NCBI RefSeq assembly: GCF_009834785.1
Contig: NZ_WUYX01000031.1
Coordinates: 1-37,102 of the forward strand
Direction of reading: 5' to 3'
DNA: 37,102 nucleotides
Origin: Natronorubrum halalkaliphilum
Lineage (GTDB): Archaea; Halobacteriota; Halobacteria; Halobacteriales; Natrialbaceae
Made by a program: the position numbers and the translations under genes. The notes beneath the pieces are model-generated. The model saw nothing but the letters and a program-made list of their open reading frames with translations. It ran no database searches and was not told the DNA's origin. Shown here piece by piece: positions 1-8,413 of the stretch (position 1 is its first letter; each line of letters starts with the position of its first letter).

Positions 1-63
1 ACGATGTGGAAAGGCCTCAAGAAACTTCAGACCTGGGTAGAGGGATACGAACTGCGCTCCTGA
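1..63 (+). CDS. C-terminal fragment of an unidentified protein (partial, cut by window edge)
   Basis: Reading frame 1 is open from the first base and ends in TGA at 61-63. It gives about 20 residues beginning T-M-W-K-G-L-K-K-L-Q and ending Y-E-L-R-S. Third positions in this frame are mostly G or C, as in the neighbouring genes, whereas the other open frame (3 to about 89) is poor in third-position G/C. That makes frame 1 the better candidate for the tail of a gene that starts outside the window. No family can be named from so short a piece. Confidence 0.4.
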   Translation, partial: TMWKGLKKLQTWVEGYELRS

Positions 64-150
64 GACTTATGGGTAAGAGACAGGCCTAAAGACGCGGGTA
101 TGCGCTATTTTCTGTATCAGGAAGATGATCGCTTCGGACGACGGGGCCGA

Positions 151-480
151 TTATCGCTCAGGAACGCCGTAATCGACGTGGACGTTCGGGACGCTCGCGG
201 AGTCGGGCGCTGCGACGCCGTTCCAGTCGACGACGTGAACGTTCGTCACTTGGCCGTCGAATCGGAATCGCTGGACGCCGACGTCGATCGTACCCTCCGC
301 GACGCTGCCCGAGACGATGGTCGCTTCCTCGACGGGGTCTTCTGCAACCATTTCGATGTCGCCGTCAACGACGATTTCGAAACTCGAGGGGACCCCTCGA
401 CCGATGATCGTTACGAGGTTTGGGAGCGGTTCAGCTTCAGTCGTGGCAGTTTGGTTCTGTACCGGAGTGTCACGTGCCAT
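151..480 (-). CDS. Hypothetical haloarchaeal protein, 109 aa
   Basis: I do not recognise a characterised family. The start was set at the ATG at 478-480 (MARDTPVQNQ...) rather than an earlier in-frame ATG. The extra N-terminal stretch is rich in Arg, Ser, Ile and Tyr, unlike haloarchaeal proteins, and a TATA-like element sits about 28 nt before the chosen start. The mature part looks like a small all-beta protein, with alternating hydrophobic residues around I-I-G-R-G-V-P-S-S-F-E and a run of acidic residues. No signal peptide or membrane segment is visible. It lies downstream of the ATP-grasp gene on the same strand, but 193 bp away and with its own promoter, so it is probably a separate transcript. 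Confidence 0.65.
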   Translation of the reverse strand: MARDTPVQNQTATTEAEPLPNLVTIIGRGVPSSFEIVVDGDIEMVAEDPVEEATIVSGSVAEGTIDVGVQRFRFDGQVTNVHVVDWNGVAAPDSASVPNVHVDYGVPER

Positions 481-502
481 ACTTTGGTAACCCGAGTATC
501 TC

Positions 503-513
503 GGTATAAGCTT
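503..513 (-). promoter_or_regulatory. TATA-like promoter element
   Basis: On the minus strand the sequence reads AAGCTTATACC, centred about 28 nt before the ATG of the 109-aa protein. That spacing is typical of a leaderless haloarchaeal transcript. Confidence 0.45.
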
Positions 514-673
514 TCTTGTCGAATAAATGGTAGCTATTCGAGAAATACAGCGAGTCGGATACTGACTGACGAGTAACACTCGCCTGTGAACTGACGATTA
601 TTGGATAGCTAAAACGGTCGTGCGTGACCGTCACACGGCAGAGAACGCCAAAATACGTCGCTGTCTCGGCCGC

Positions 674-1876
674 TCAGCGGAGCGTCGAGACCGTGTTCAT
701 GAGGTCGCGAACGAACGGCCCCATATCGTCGCGACTGAGATAGTCGAAGCGGGGCTGGTCGTAGATCGATTTCGCGACGTCGCTCACCGCTTTGGTCATC
801 GATGGCTTCTCGACGAGATCGATATCCTTGGTGAGCACCGAGTGGAGATACAGCAGTTCACCGCGGAGGAGGTGTCCGCCGATCCCCGGCTGGTACTCGT
901 GTTCGATTCGGTCTTTCATGCCGTTTGCCAGCAGCCAGTAGTAGTACGGGAAGTCCGCACCGGTCTGTACCGAAAACGGCAGGGAAGACCAGAAGCGCGG
1001 GTTGACTTCCATGAGTTTGAACTCGCCCGTTTCGTCGTCGCGCAGGAACTCGACCATCGCGAGCCCGTTCCACTCGAGTTCGTCGAGCAACGCCAGGCCG
1101 GATTCCTCGAGGGCCGGAATGTCTACCGATTCCCGGAAGGAACTCGGCCCGCCGGCGTAGCTGTAGCCCCGCCGCTGTCGGTGCTGGAACGTCGCAACCG
1201 GTTCGCCTTCGTCGTAAAGCGCGAAGAACCCGTACTCCTCCGTGGTCGAAACGTACTCCTGGAGCAGCGGGACGTGTTCCATCTCCGTGTGTACGTCCTC
1301 GGTACTCATCGCCCGATCCGACTCGAGATACCGCGTCGAAGGTGGTGCGACGCACGTGTCCGCCGTGTACTCCTCGACGTACTCGTCGCCGAGAATCGTA
1401 TACCGCGGTTTGACGATCCACTCGCGTTCCTGATCGGGCGGCGTCGTGAACAGGGCGGTCTCCGGTGCGCCGACGCCCGCTCGATCCGCAGCCTCGAAGA
1501 GTTGCATCCGATCCTGTGCGCGCGCCAACGTTTCGAACGTCGGCCAGGGCGTACTCACGTGCTCCGCGAACTCGTCTCTGTACTTCGAGAGCACGTAGAT
1601 GTCCGGCTCTCGGACGGGGATAATCGTCCGGACGTCCGGTCGCATTGCCAGCGAGCGTAGCGCGTCCTTGTACGCCACGAGATCGTCGTGTGGCGACGGC
1701 ACGCGCACTGCCTCGTCACAGTACTTCGACCGAAACGCCGGCGTCGAATCGTCGTTCGAGACCACAATCGTTCGGATGCCACGTCGGCCGAGCGATCTCA
1801 CGCAGGCGACGGTACTCGGTGCGGAGATTCCCGGAACAACCACCGACTCGTTTCCGTTCCAGGCGGAAGTGTCCAT
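674..1876 (-). CDS. ATP-grasp family carboxylate-amine ligase
   Basis: This 400-residue protein has the order of an ATP-grasp enzyme. An N-terminal pre-ATP-grasp Rossmann-like part begins VVVPGISAPSTVACVRSLGRRG. A central nucleotide-binding part follows with EWIVKPRY and the adenine-hinge-like LLQEYVS. The C-terminal metal-binding strand is MVEFLRDDETGEFKLMEVNPRFW, whose E and N-P-R are the usual Mg-ATP ligands. Such enzymes join a carboxylate to an amine through an acylphosphate. The substrate cannot be read from sequence, but the surface-glycan context suggests modification of a sugar or lipid acid. It starts 28 bp after the GNAT gene on the same strand, so the two probably form an operon, with an additional weak promoter at 1903-1908. 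Confidence 0.85.
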   Translation of the reverse strand: MDTSAWNGNESVVVPGISAPSTVACVRSLGRRGIRTIVVSNDDSTPAFRSKYCDEAVRVPSPHDDLVAYKDALRSLAMRPDVRTIIPVREPDIYVLSKYRDEFAEHVSTPWPTFETLARAQDRMQLFEAADRAGVGAPETALFTTPPDQEREWIVKPRYTILGDEYVEEYTADTCVAPPSTRYLESDRAMSTEDVHTEMEHVPLLQEYVSTTEEYGFFALYDEGEPVATFQHRQRRGYSYAGGPSSFRESVDIPALEESGLALLDELEWNGLAMVEFLRDDETGEFKLMEVNPRFWSSLPFSVQTGADFPYYYWLLANGMKDRIEHEYQPGIGGHLLRGELLYLHSVLTKDIDLVEKPSMTKAVSDVAKSIYDQPRFDYLSRDDMGPFVRDLMNTVSTLR

Positions 1877-1902
1877 ACATCCACTCTCTTGTGGAATAGA
1901 AA

Positions 1903-1908
1903 TGTTAT
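1903..1908 (-). promoter_or_regulatory. Possible ATAACA promoter element of the ATP-grasp gene
   Basis: On the minus strand ATAACA lies about 32 nt before the start codon and overlaps the end of the GNAT gene. It resembles elements seen before several other glycan genes in this window, but it is short and could be chance. Confidence 0.25.
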
Positions 1909-3149
1909 GTCGTGTCTAAATCGAGTCTCGAGAGGTTCCAGTCGCTCGTACCGCTTTCCTCGAGACCGGTTTTGTCACCGAGATCCCGTGCGAGAAGCGT
2001 TCGAGCGGTCGGTTTGACGAGCGTCGAGAGCGGGAACCGGGTGTCGGGATAGAATCGGTACCGAATCGGCGTCGGTAACGTCTTCCCGAACGCGGTGACG
2101 TAGTTCCGATCCTGGCTATCGGTGAGCGCCGCGACGAGCAGGTGGTTGATCGCCTCCCGTTCGGACTCGATTTTTCGGGGGAGGCTCTCGACGATTCGCA
2201 GGTGGTCGTCGACCCGCGAGAGTACCAGCGCAGCGAGCGGGGTCTCGCCGTCGCGCGTTGCGACGTATGTCGTGTACGTTTGGGTCGGGTTCTCGAACCG
2301 CCACCGGTAGAACTCCGCGGTCCGATTCGTATGGATTCCGTCGGGAACCGACCGTCGATAGACCGTCTCGAGAACGTCCGGTGGTGGCGTTTCGAACCGG
2401 ACGACGGCCATGTCGTCCGGGGACTGGGTGACCAGTCGATCACCGGCCTGGTGTGAGCTCGTGATGACCTTGGCGATGGCGTTTGTCACCCCGCCGCTTT
2501 CGGGTTCGGTGACCGGGTCGTCGTATCCGTGGGGATAATCGTGACGTGGGTTCACGGCGGAGTCGTCGTTGGACCCGTTCGCGCCATCGGAGGTCGTTCT
2601 CGTGTCGGCGCCGCCGGTGGATCCGTCGTCGTTCCCGCCGCCGTTGCCGTCGCCGGACGTCAGCTCCTTTACGCTCCCGACGGGGTCTTGCGGTCGGTAG
2701 TACACCGGGAACGTGCCGATCTCTTTCCAGCCGTGTTTGAGGTTCCCCGGCTTGGACTTCTCGTTCGGGAAGTTAAAACAAAACGTCGGCGCGCGATCGC
2801 TGTACCGCTCGAGGGCCCACTCGTTCATCCGATCGAACAACCCCTGTCCCTGGTAGGACGGATGGACCATCGTATCACAGGGCTGGAATGCGATCCGCTC
2901 GGAGCCGTTGATCCGCATCTCCTGTGCGAAAAACGCTCGACAACCGACGAGTTTACCGTCGATTTCGGCGACGATAATCGGGACGTGATCGACGTAGGGA
3001 TTGTCTTCGTACTTCCACCGAAACCAATCGGTGCTCCGTTCGCGTCCGAACACCGTTTCGTACAGCGACAGCACCGCTGCTCGGTCAGCAGGCTCGAACG
3101 GCCGGATCGTACACGATGAGTGTGTTGACGTCGGTGTTGGCTCTTTCAT
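1905..3149 (-). CDS. GNAT-family N-acetyltransferase with linker-separated second domain
   Basis: Residues 14-150 form a GNAT domain. It opens with IRPFEPADRAAVLSLYETVF and has the acetyl-CoA-binding turn VHPSYQGQGLFDRM (Q-x-x-G-x-G/A type). FCFNFPNEKSKPG follows, as in large haloarchaeal GNAT proteins found in polysaccharide clusters. Residues about 160-205 are a Gly/Asp/Asn/Ser-rich flexible insert. The C-terminal 190 residues, with F-Y-R-W-R-F and Y-V-A-T-R-D-G, look like a second GNAT-like half. At 414 residues it is much longer than a single GNAT domain. It probably transfers an acyl group to an amino sugar or amino acid of a surface glycan, but the acceptor is unknown. The downstream ATP-grasp gene is 28 bp away. 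Upstream, 271 bp separate it from the phosphatase gene. Confidence 0.82.
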   Translation of the reverse strand: MKEPTPTSTHSSCTIRPFEPADRAAVLSLYETVFGRERSTDWFRWKYEDNPYVDHVPIIVAEIDGKLVGCRAFFAQEMRINGSERIAFQPCDTMVHPSYQGQGLFDRMNEWALERYSDRAPTFCFNFPNEKSKPGNLKHGWKEIGTFPVYYRPQDPVGSVKELTSGDGNGGGNDDGSTGGADTRTTSDGANGSNDDSAVNPRHDYPHGYDDPVTEPESGGVTNAIAKVITSSHQAGDRLVTQSPDDMAVVRFETPPPDVLETVYRRSVPDGIHTNRTAEFYRWRFENPTQTYTTYVATRDGETPLAALVLSRVDDHLRIVESLPRKIESEREAINHLLVAALTDSQDRNYVTAFGKTLPTPIRYRFYPDTRFPLSTLVKPTARTLLARDLGDKTGLEESGTSDWNLSRLDLDTT

Positions 3150-3420
3150 GAACGAGGCAGTGCCACGTGGGGGAGTGTGAACGCGACTCCGCGTCGACGT
3201 GACAGTTCTATTTCAGTCCGTGCACCAAAAGATATTGAGCCTGAATACGCCGAATTCAGCCGATAGACGGGACAGATCCGATTTCAGTCACAACTCTATA
3301 TCAGTCTTACTGAGACTCTACTGATGCGGATCTCCGTTCTCGAACGGTCTACTGTCCGACAGTATCAGCGCGTGTCGAAAACAGACCGCAACTCGCACTC
3401 AGCTCCCGGCAGTCTGCCGG

Positions 3421-5013
3421 TTATTCCATGTAGCCGAGTCCTTTGAGTCGATCTTCGACGTCGGTGAAGTCGTCGTCGACGGCCTCGCCGCCCTCGCCTT
3501 TCGAAACGCCGGTCCGTTCGACTTTGGTCGATGCAGGCGTCGCCGCCTCGTCGAACGCATCGAAGAGGACGCGACCGTCGGCGTTTTCGGGGACGGGTTC
3601 GCCGATGCCGTGAAGAAGGGTCGGAGCGATGTCGACGACTCGCGCGCCGCGAAGCGATGCCCCGGGTTCGATCGACGGGCCGCGACAGAGGACGATCCCT
3701 TCGCTTCGGTGACTCGCGGCGTACGTTCCGGTATCACCGGTCGGCTCCCCGGTGAGGGCGTTGCGCGCCTCGTAGACGCCGTTTCCGTTGACGACCAGAT
3801 CGGGTGAGCCGTCGTCGGTCGGGAACAGTTCGTCCCCGTCGGACACGGTAAGCTTCTGTTGACCGTCGTCGTCGGTCACCGATTCGAACAGGTCGGTGAG
3901 TTCGTCCTTGATCGCCGGGATCTGATTCGGATCGACGACGCCGCTGTCGAACCGTTCAGTATCGTTGACGTACAGACAGCCGGCTCCGTGAACGAACGCG
4001 ACGGTCCGATCGTAGTCGACGTCGTAGAGCGCGTGATCGCCGGGGATCTGTTCGGCAACCGAATCGACGAGCGCTCGAGGCAGCGTCGAGACGATCATCT
4101 CCTCGGAGATACCGACCCGCTCGAGGGCGTCCGTGATGCGATCGCGCGAGATGCCGAGGCTCGCGAGTGCGCCGCGAGCGCCGTCGTCTTCCTCCCGGTG
4201 GAGGTAGCCGTCTCGCTCGAGGAAGTGGTTGACGTAGACCAGTTCCTCGATCGGGCCGAAGCCGTGGTCGGAGACGACGTAGAGGTCGGCGTCGTGACGG
4301 TCCGTATACGCCATCACTTCGCCGAGGATCTCGTCGAGTTTCTTGTAGTGGTCGAGGATCCGATCCATGTCCCAGATGAGATGCTGGAACCGGTCCGGGG
4401 CGGTATAGACGAAGAAGAACAGCCGCCAGTCCTCGCCGGCCTCGTCCATCTGGAGTTGCATCAGCTCGCGCCGGTCCGCGAGCATGTCGTCGACGGCCAC
4501 TTCGAACTCGTCGAGGCGGTCGGCGTAGTCGGGGTAGTCGAGGCTGATATCGTAGTCGGGAATTCGGGCCTCGATCTCGTCTTTGAGTTCGGGCGGGTGG
4601 GTGTACTCCCGCTCCGTGGACGGCGTCATCATGCCGGTGACCATCGAGCCGTCGATCTCCGTTGCCGGGTAGGACATCGGGACGTTGCCGACGTGAGCGG
4701 GCGAGACCTGCTCCCAGAGGGTCGGCTGCTGAACGTCCTGGCTGGTGTACATCTCGTGGGAGTACCCCGACGAGAGATTCTGGAATCCGTAGAGGCCGTG
4801 TTTGTCCGGCCAGACGCCCGTCGCAATCGACGGCCACGCGAGTGGCGTCGTCGCGGGTGTCGTACTCTCGAGGGACCCGGATGCGCCGTCCTCGCGAAGT
4901 TGGGCGAAATTCGGGAGTTCGCCCTCCTCGCTCCATTGTTCGATGAGTCTCCACGGTACGCCGTCGAATCCGAGCACAAATGCGCGCTCGGATGTCGGGG
5001 AAGACCTGCTCAT
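3421..5013 (-). CDS. Alkaline phosphatase superfamily protein (type I phosphodiesterase / nucleotide pyrophosphatase-like)
   Basis: The 530-residue protein begins MSRSSPTSER followed by AFVLGFDGVPW, where Asp17 is the first metal ligand. The nucleophile region is S-T-T-P-A-T-T-P-L-A-W-P-S, followed by TGVWPDKHGLYGF. The second metal site is V-V-S-D-H-G-F-G-P, and a late G-T-Y-A-A-S-H-R-S-E-G supplies another His. This set is typical of the phosphodiesterase/pyrophosphatase branch of the superfamily. No signal peptide is visible, so it is probably cytoplasmic. The start at 5011-5013 was preferred to one 59 codons upstream because the superfamily core begins directly after it and the extension is Arg/Ser-rich and unlike the rest. 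The C terminus V-E-D-R-L-K-G-L-G-Y matches that of the second such enzyme at 27468-29093. The natural substrate is unknown; a nucleotide sugar or lipid-linked sugar is plausible from context. Confidence 0.85.
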   Translation of the reverse strand: MSRSSPTSERAFVLGFDGVPWRLIEQWSEEGELPNFAQLREDGASGSLESTTPATTPLAWPSIATGVWPDKHGLYGFQNLSSGYSHEMYTSQDVQQPTLWEQVSPAHVGNVPMSYPATEIDGSMVTGMMTPSTEREYTHPPELKDEIEARIPDYDISLDYPDYADRLDEFEVAVDDMLADRRELMQLQMDEAGEDWRLFFFVYTAPDRFQHLIWDMDRILDHYKKLDEILGEVMAYTDRHDADLYVVSDHGFGPIEELVYVNHFLERDGYLHREEDDGARGALASLGISRDRITDALERVGISEEMIVSTLPRALVDSVAEQIPGDHALYDVDYDRTVAFVHGAGCLYVNDTERFDSGVVDPNQIPAIKDELTDLFESVTDDDGQQKLTVSDGDELFPTDDGSPDLVVNGNGVYEARNALTGEPTGDTGTYAASHRSEGIVLCRGPSIEPGASLRGARVVDIAPTLLHGIGEPVPENADGRVLFDAFDEAATPASTKVERTGVSKGEGGEAVDDDFTDVEDRLKGLGYME

Positions 5014-5067
5014 GATTGTATATTGAGACGTCAGAGACGCCTGCTGTCCTGCAGATAACGGGATGCG

Positions 5068-5078
5068 GGCTTTGTTAT
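5068..5078 (-). promoter_or_regulatory. ATAACAAAGCC element upstream of the phosphatase gene
   Basis: The minus strand reads ATAACAAAGCC, about 55-65 nt before the chosen ATG at 5013. The same 11 bases occur at 6331-6341 before the oxidoreductase gene, and close variants lie before other glycan genes. Confidence 0.4.
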
Positions 5079-5227
5079 GGGGAGATTTCACGGATTCGTC
5101 CGACGATAATTGGCTGATTCGATCGGTGTACCGTAGAACACGACGGCGTCGTGAGAGACTGTGCGAACCGTAATATCGGTGCCCGTACACGCAGGGTTAC
5201 GGAAGTTATCAACCATACAGGCAATCC

Positions 5228-5238
5228 ATAACAAAACC
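5228..5238 (+). promoter_or_regulatory. ATAACAAAACC element upstream of the deacetylase gene
   Basis: The plus strand reads ATAACAAAACC, about 61 nt before the GTG at 5289. It differs from the copy facing the phosphatase by one base. Confidence 0.4.
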
Positions 5239-5288
5239 GTCTGTTGGATAGCAATTCCGTATGAGACGTGTTCAACGGGTACTAGCCG

Positions 5289-6254
5289 GTGGTGGGTTTC
5301 GTGGGTAGCGTCGTTTGCTCGCTCGACGCCGAACTCGGCTGGGGGTTTCACGACCTCGCGGATCCACCTGCCGAACGGGTCGAATCCGGCCGTCGGGGCT
5401 GGAACGTGATGCTCGAGTTGCTCGACGAATTCGACGTCCCCGCGACGTGGGCCGTCGTCGGCCACCTCATGCTCGACTCCTGCGACGGAACGCACGCCGA
5501 CCACCCCGCTCCCGAGGGTTGGTTCGAACGCGAACGTGAGGAGTGGGCCGACCGCGAGGATCTGCGCTTCGGCCGGGAGCTCGTCGAGGGGATTCTCGAG
5601 GCGGACGCCGATCACGAGTTCGCCAGCCACTCGTTTTCACACGTTCTGTTCGGGGACGCGGAGACGGACCACGAACTCGCGACCGCGGAACTCGAGCGCA
5701 GTACCGAGATCGCCGCCGACTGGGGCCAGCGCATCGACTCGTTCGTCTATCCGCGAAACGACGTGGGCCACCGGGACGTGCTGGCCGAGTACGACGTCTC
5801 GGCGTATCGGGGGCAGTCGCCGACCCGCGACGGCGTTCGGGGCGTCTTCGACTCGACGATTCGCGATCGATCGATGGTAGTCGAGCCGACGGTCGACGAG
5901 TACGGACTGGTCAACGTCCCGGCCTCGATGTTCCTCTTCGGGTTCGAGGGTCCGGCACGAACCGTCGCCGAGTCGATCTGGACTGATCCCATGCTCGAAC
6001 TGGCTCGTCGGGGCATCGACCAGGCGGCCCGCTCGGACGGGGTCTTTCACATGTGGCTTCACCCGAACAACCTGACGAGCGAGCGCGATGACCGTCGCAT
6101 GCGCGCGATCCTGTCGTACCTCGAGCGCCGCCGATCGGAGACCGATCTCACCGTCGAAACGATGGCCGACGTCGCCCAACGCGTCCGGCGTTCGCGCGGG
6201 GTCGACGGCGCCTCGAACAGTGCCGACACGCAGGCGAAAGCGACCTGGAACTGA
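5289..6254 (+). CDS. Polysaccharide deacetylase (NodB-like) family protein
   Basis: This is a carbohydrate esterase 4 type protein of about 320 residues. The first catalytic/metal Asp lies in S-V-V-C-S-L-D-A-E-L-G-W-G-F, the paired metal His residues in F-A-S-H-S-F-S-H, and a later motif is Y-P-R-N-D-V-G. The C-terminal M-W-L-H-P-N-N fits the final His motif. Such enzymes remove N- or O-acetyl groups from sugars, here probably from a surface polysaccharide or a lipid-linked precursor. All likely starts are GTG. The longest is at 5289, but GTG at 5301 would give M-G-S-V-V-C-S-L-D and place the conserved core right at the N terminus, which I consider equally likely. No signal peptide is seen, so the protein would act inside the cell or depend on another route. 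Confidence 0.85.
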   Translation: MVGFVGSVVCSLDAELGWGFHDLADPPAERVESGRRGWNVMLELLDEFDVPATWAVVGHLMLDSCDGTHADHPAPEGWFEREREEWADREDLRFGRELVEGILEADADHEFASHSFSHVLFGDAETDHELATAELERSTEIAADWGQRIDSFVYPRNDVGHRDVLAEYDVSAYRGQSPTRDGVRGVFDSTIRDRSMVVEPTVDEYGLVNVPASMFLFGFEGPARTVAESIWTDPMLELARRGIDQAARSDGVFHMWLHPNNLTSERDDRRMRAILSYLERRRSETDLTVETMADVAQRVRRSRGVDGASNSADTQAKATWN

Positions 6255-6330
6255 CCGCCGGCTTCGGCTCGCCGCACGGTCATTGAGAGAAGGTACCTGC
6301 TACTTCCGTCCGCTCGCGGGTATGGCGACG

Positions 6331-6341
6331 ATAACAAAGCC
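6331..6341 (+). promoter_or_regulatory. ATAACAAAGCC promoter element of the oxidoreductase operon
   Basis: ATAACAAAGCC begins 35 nt before the ATG at 6366, which is where a TATA box for a short-leader transcript would lie. It is identical to the minus-strand element at 5068-5078. Confidence 0.45.
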
Positions 6342-6365
6342 TGCTGGTCGCCCGTTTTCGGACAG

Positions 6366-7469
6366 ATGCCACCAACACTTCTGGGCCGGTGGACCGACTC
6401 GAGTGCGCTTTCACTCGGCGTACTCGGCGTCGGCAACATCGGCATGGTACACCTGAAATCGGCACTCGCGATGCCGGACGTCGACGTCGTCGCGGCTGCC
6501 GATGCGGTCCCGGAAAATCGCGACCGGGCCGAACGTGCCGGCGTGTCTCGAACGTACGACGATTACACGACGCTGCTGGACGCCGAAGACCTCGACGCGG
6601 CGGTCGTTGCGCTTCCGCCGTTTCTCCACGCGGACGCCGTCGAGCGGGCGGCCGAGGCCGGCGTCGACGTGTTCGTCGAGAAACCCCTCGCCCGCTCGAC
6701 CGAGGAGGCCGACGAAATGCTCGAGACGGCTCGGGAGGCGGGGATCGCCGTCGGCGTCGATCATACGCTTCGCTACCAGCCCGATATGGCGGGAGTCAAA
6801 GGCGAGTACGAGGACGGAAGCGTCGGACACGTCCCGTACGCTTCGATCACCCGACTCAACGACCACCCGCTTGGCAAGCCGCCCGCCGACGCGGCACCGC
6901 CGGAGTGGCCGATGGACCCCGACGCCGCGGGCGGCGGCTCGCTGGTCGAACTCGGCGTCCACTGTTTCGACGTCCTCGAGTGGCTGTTCGGCGATCTCGA
7001 GGTTCGGGATGCGACGATGGGACAGACGCTCGACATTCCGGCCGAAGACGCCTCGACGGTCCTCCTTCGAGCGCCGGAGACGGAGACGACGATCACGCTC
7101 CACTGTGGCACCTACCAGTGGGAACAACTCCCCGAGGTCAACACGCGACTGCGATTGGAGGGCGTTACGGGGACGATCAGCAACCAGGATCATCTGCCCG
7201 GAAACTTCTACGCGAGCGCGGCCAAGTCCGCGCTGACGAACGTCGCGAGCCGATTTACGAGCGACGAACCGGACGTATTCGGCCCGACGTTCTACCTGCA
7301 GGCCCACTACGACGCGCTCGAGGACTTCTGTGACGCGATTCGCAACGACGAGACGCCGCCGGTCGACGGCGCCGACGGCCGACGGACGATCGAACTCGCC
7401 GAAACCGCGTACGAACTGGCCGCGGAAAGCGAGCGCGACGAACTCGAAGCGCCGGAGGTGATGCCGTGA
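6366..7469 (+). CDS. Gfo/Idh/MocA family NAD(P)-dependent sugar oxidoreductase
   Basis: The 367-residue protein has an N-terminal Rossmann fold (L-G-V-L-G-V-G-N-I-G-M-V-H, residues about 17-29). The family signature is V-F-V-E-K-P-L-A, whose E-K-P supplies the catalytic Lys, and G-V-D-H-T-L-R-Y-Q-P is also present. The C-terminal alpha/beta domain carries G-G-G-S-L-V-E-L-G-V-H-C-F-D, with the expected active-site His. It should oxidise or reduce a hydroxyl on a sugar, often a UDP-sugar in surface-glycan clusters. It is the first gene of a three-gene operon: its TGA overlaps the GTG of the next gene by 4 bp. The start at 6366 is a few residues longer than the core needs but fits the promoter spacing. 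Confidence 0.88.
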   Translation: MPPTLLGRWTDSSALSLGVLGVGNIGMVHLKSALAMPDVDVVAAADAVPENRDRAERAGVSRTYDDYTTLLDAEDLDAAVVALPPFLHADAVERAAEAGVDVFVEKPLARSTEEADEMLETAREAGIAVGVDHTLRYQPDMAGVKGEYEDGSVGHVPYASITRLNDHPLGKPPADAAPPEWPMDPDAAGGGSLVELGVHCFDVLEWLFGDLEVRDATMGQTLDIPAEDASTVLLRAPETETTITLHCGTYQWEQLPEVNTRLRLEGVTGTISNQDHLPGNFYASAAKSALTNVASRFTSDEPDVFGPTFYLQAHYDALEDFCDAIRNDETPPVDGADGRRTIELAETAYELAAESERDELEAPEVMP

Positions 7470-8413
7470 ACGTTCGCGCTACCGGCGTGGACGCCTCCGA
7501 GCGACGAGGGGGCTGGTCCCCCACCGTCGAGACGCGACTGGCGACGCTCGAGTCGCCGGTGCGTTCCGTCCTCGAGCCACACGCCGGGTCGCTGACGGCC
7601 GCCGATCGAATCACGCTCGTTCCCGACGCCCACTACCCGTTCCATCCGTCGTCGGGTATGGTGACCGACCCCGCCGTCGTCGGGTCGATCGCCAGCCACC
7701 TCGCCGGCTGGACGAAGGCGGAGATCGCCGTCGCCGGAGCGAGCGACGACCGCATCGCGTTCGATCGCACGGCCGAGTACCTGGGCTACCCCGACCTGCT
7801 CGAGCGGTTCGACGTCGACCTCGTCGATTTAGCGACGGACTCCCGCCGGGAGACCACCGCGACCGTCGACGATCGAACGGTCACGGTCTCGGTTCCCGAC
7901 CGCCTCGCCGAAAGCACCGTCGTCGTCGTCCCGACGCTGCGGCCGACCGAACACGGGACGGTCGCGGGCGGCATGCGAACCCTCGAGAACGTTGTTCACG
8001 GGGACGGGACCACCGATCCCGATCTGACCGCCGTCGCTGCCACGCGTGCTATCGAACCCGCACTGACCGTCCTCGACGCCGTCACCGCCTACAGCGGGGA
8101 TCCGCTCGCCGCGGACACCCTGTTAACGGGGCCGACGCCGGGCGTCGACGCCGTCGCGTCGTCGCTGCTCGAGTACTCCCTCGAGGAGGACGACGCCTTG
8201 CGATACGCGCTTGGCGACGACGAAACGCCGGTCACGGTCGAGGGCGGTACGGGTGCCGGCAGCGACGTCGATCTCGAGGCCCTTCGGAATCGGCTTCCCG
8301 ACGGCGAGTTGCCGCCGCCGGACGACACCCACCCGGCCGTCTCGGTCGCCTACAGCGTCTACGCCGCGGTGGCCGGCGACGCCGTCCCACCACAACTCGA
8401 GAGTCGACGATGA
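7466..8413 (+). CDS. DUF362-like domain protein
   Basis: The 315-residue protein starts with GTG overlapping the previous stop (GTGA). The pattern resembles DUF362. D-R-I-T-L-V-P-D-A-H-Y-P-F-H-P-S-S-G-M-V-T-D-P is followed by A-E-I-A-V-A-G-A-S-D-D and later T-V-V-V-V-P-T-L-R-P-T-E-H-G-T-V-A-G-G-M-R. That is the order of the family core, in which an acidic or small-molecule pocket follows the loop T-D-P. No cysteine cluster is present, so the ferredoxin-type tail of some family members is missing. Its function is unknown. The tight coupling to a sugar oxidoreductase and an epimerase suggests a role in the same glycan pathway. Family assignment is by pattern only. Confidence 0.7.
   Translation: MNVRATGVDASERRGGWSPTVETRLATLESPVRSVLEPHAGSLTAADRITLVPDAHYPFHPSSGMVTDPAVVGSIASHLAGWTKAEIAVAGASDDRIAFDRTAEYLGYPDLLERFDVDLVDLATDSRRETTATVDDRTVTVSVPDRLAESTVVVVPTLRPTEHGTVAGGMRTLENVVHGDGTTDPDLTAVAATRAIEPALTVLDAVTAYSGDPLAADTLLTGPTPGVDAVASSLLEYSLEEDDALRYALGDDETPVTVEGGTGAGSDVDLEALRNRLPDGELPPPDDTHPAVSVAYSVYAAVAGDAVPPQLESRR

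Larger units (their letters stand above)
5014..5288. other. Divergent promoter region
   Basis: These 275 bp separate two divergent genes, the phosphatase on minus and the deacetylase on plus. They contain two copies of an ATAACAAA(A/G)CC element, one facing each gene (minus strand near 5068-5078, plus strand at 5228-5238). No further gene is supported. Confidence 0.5.

Noticed and set aside
620-1660. Long plus-strand open frame opposite the ATP-grasp gene
   Set aside because: High-G+C antisense frames are often open. The product is rich in Arg/Val/His and lacks family motifs, while the minus strand encodes a clear ATP-grasp protein.
3859-5058. 399-aa plus-strand frame opposite the first phosphatase
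   Set aside because: Val/Glu/Arg-rich shadow of the reverse-strand gene, with no domain and no promoter.
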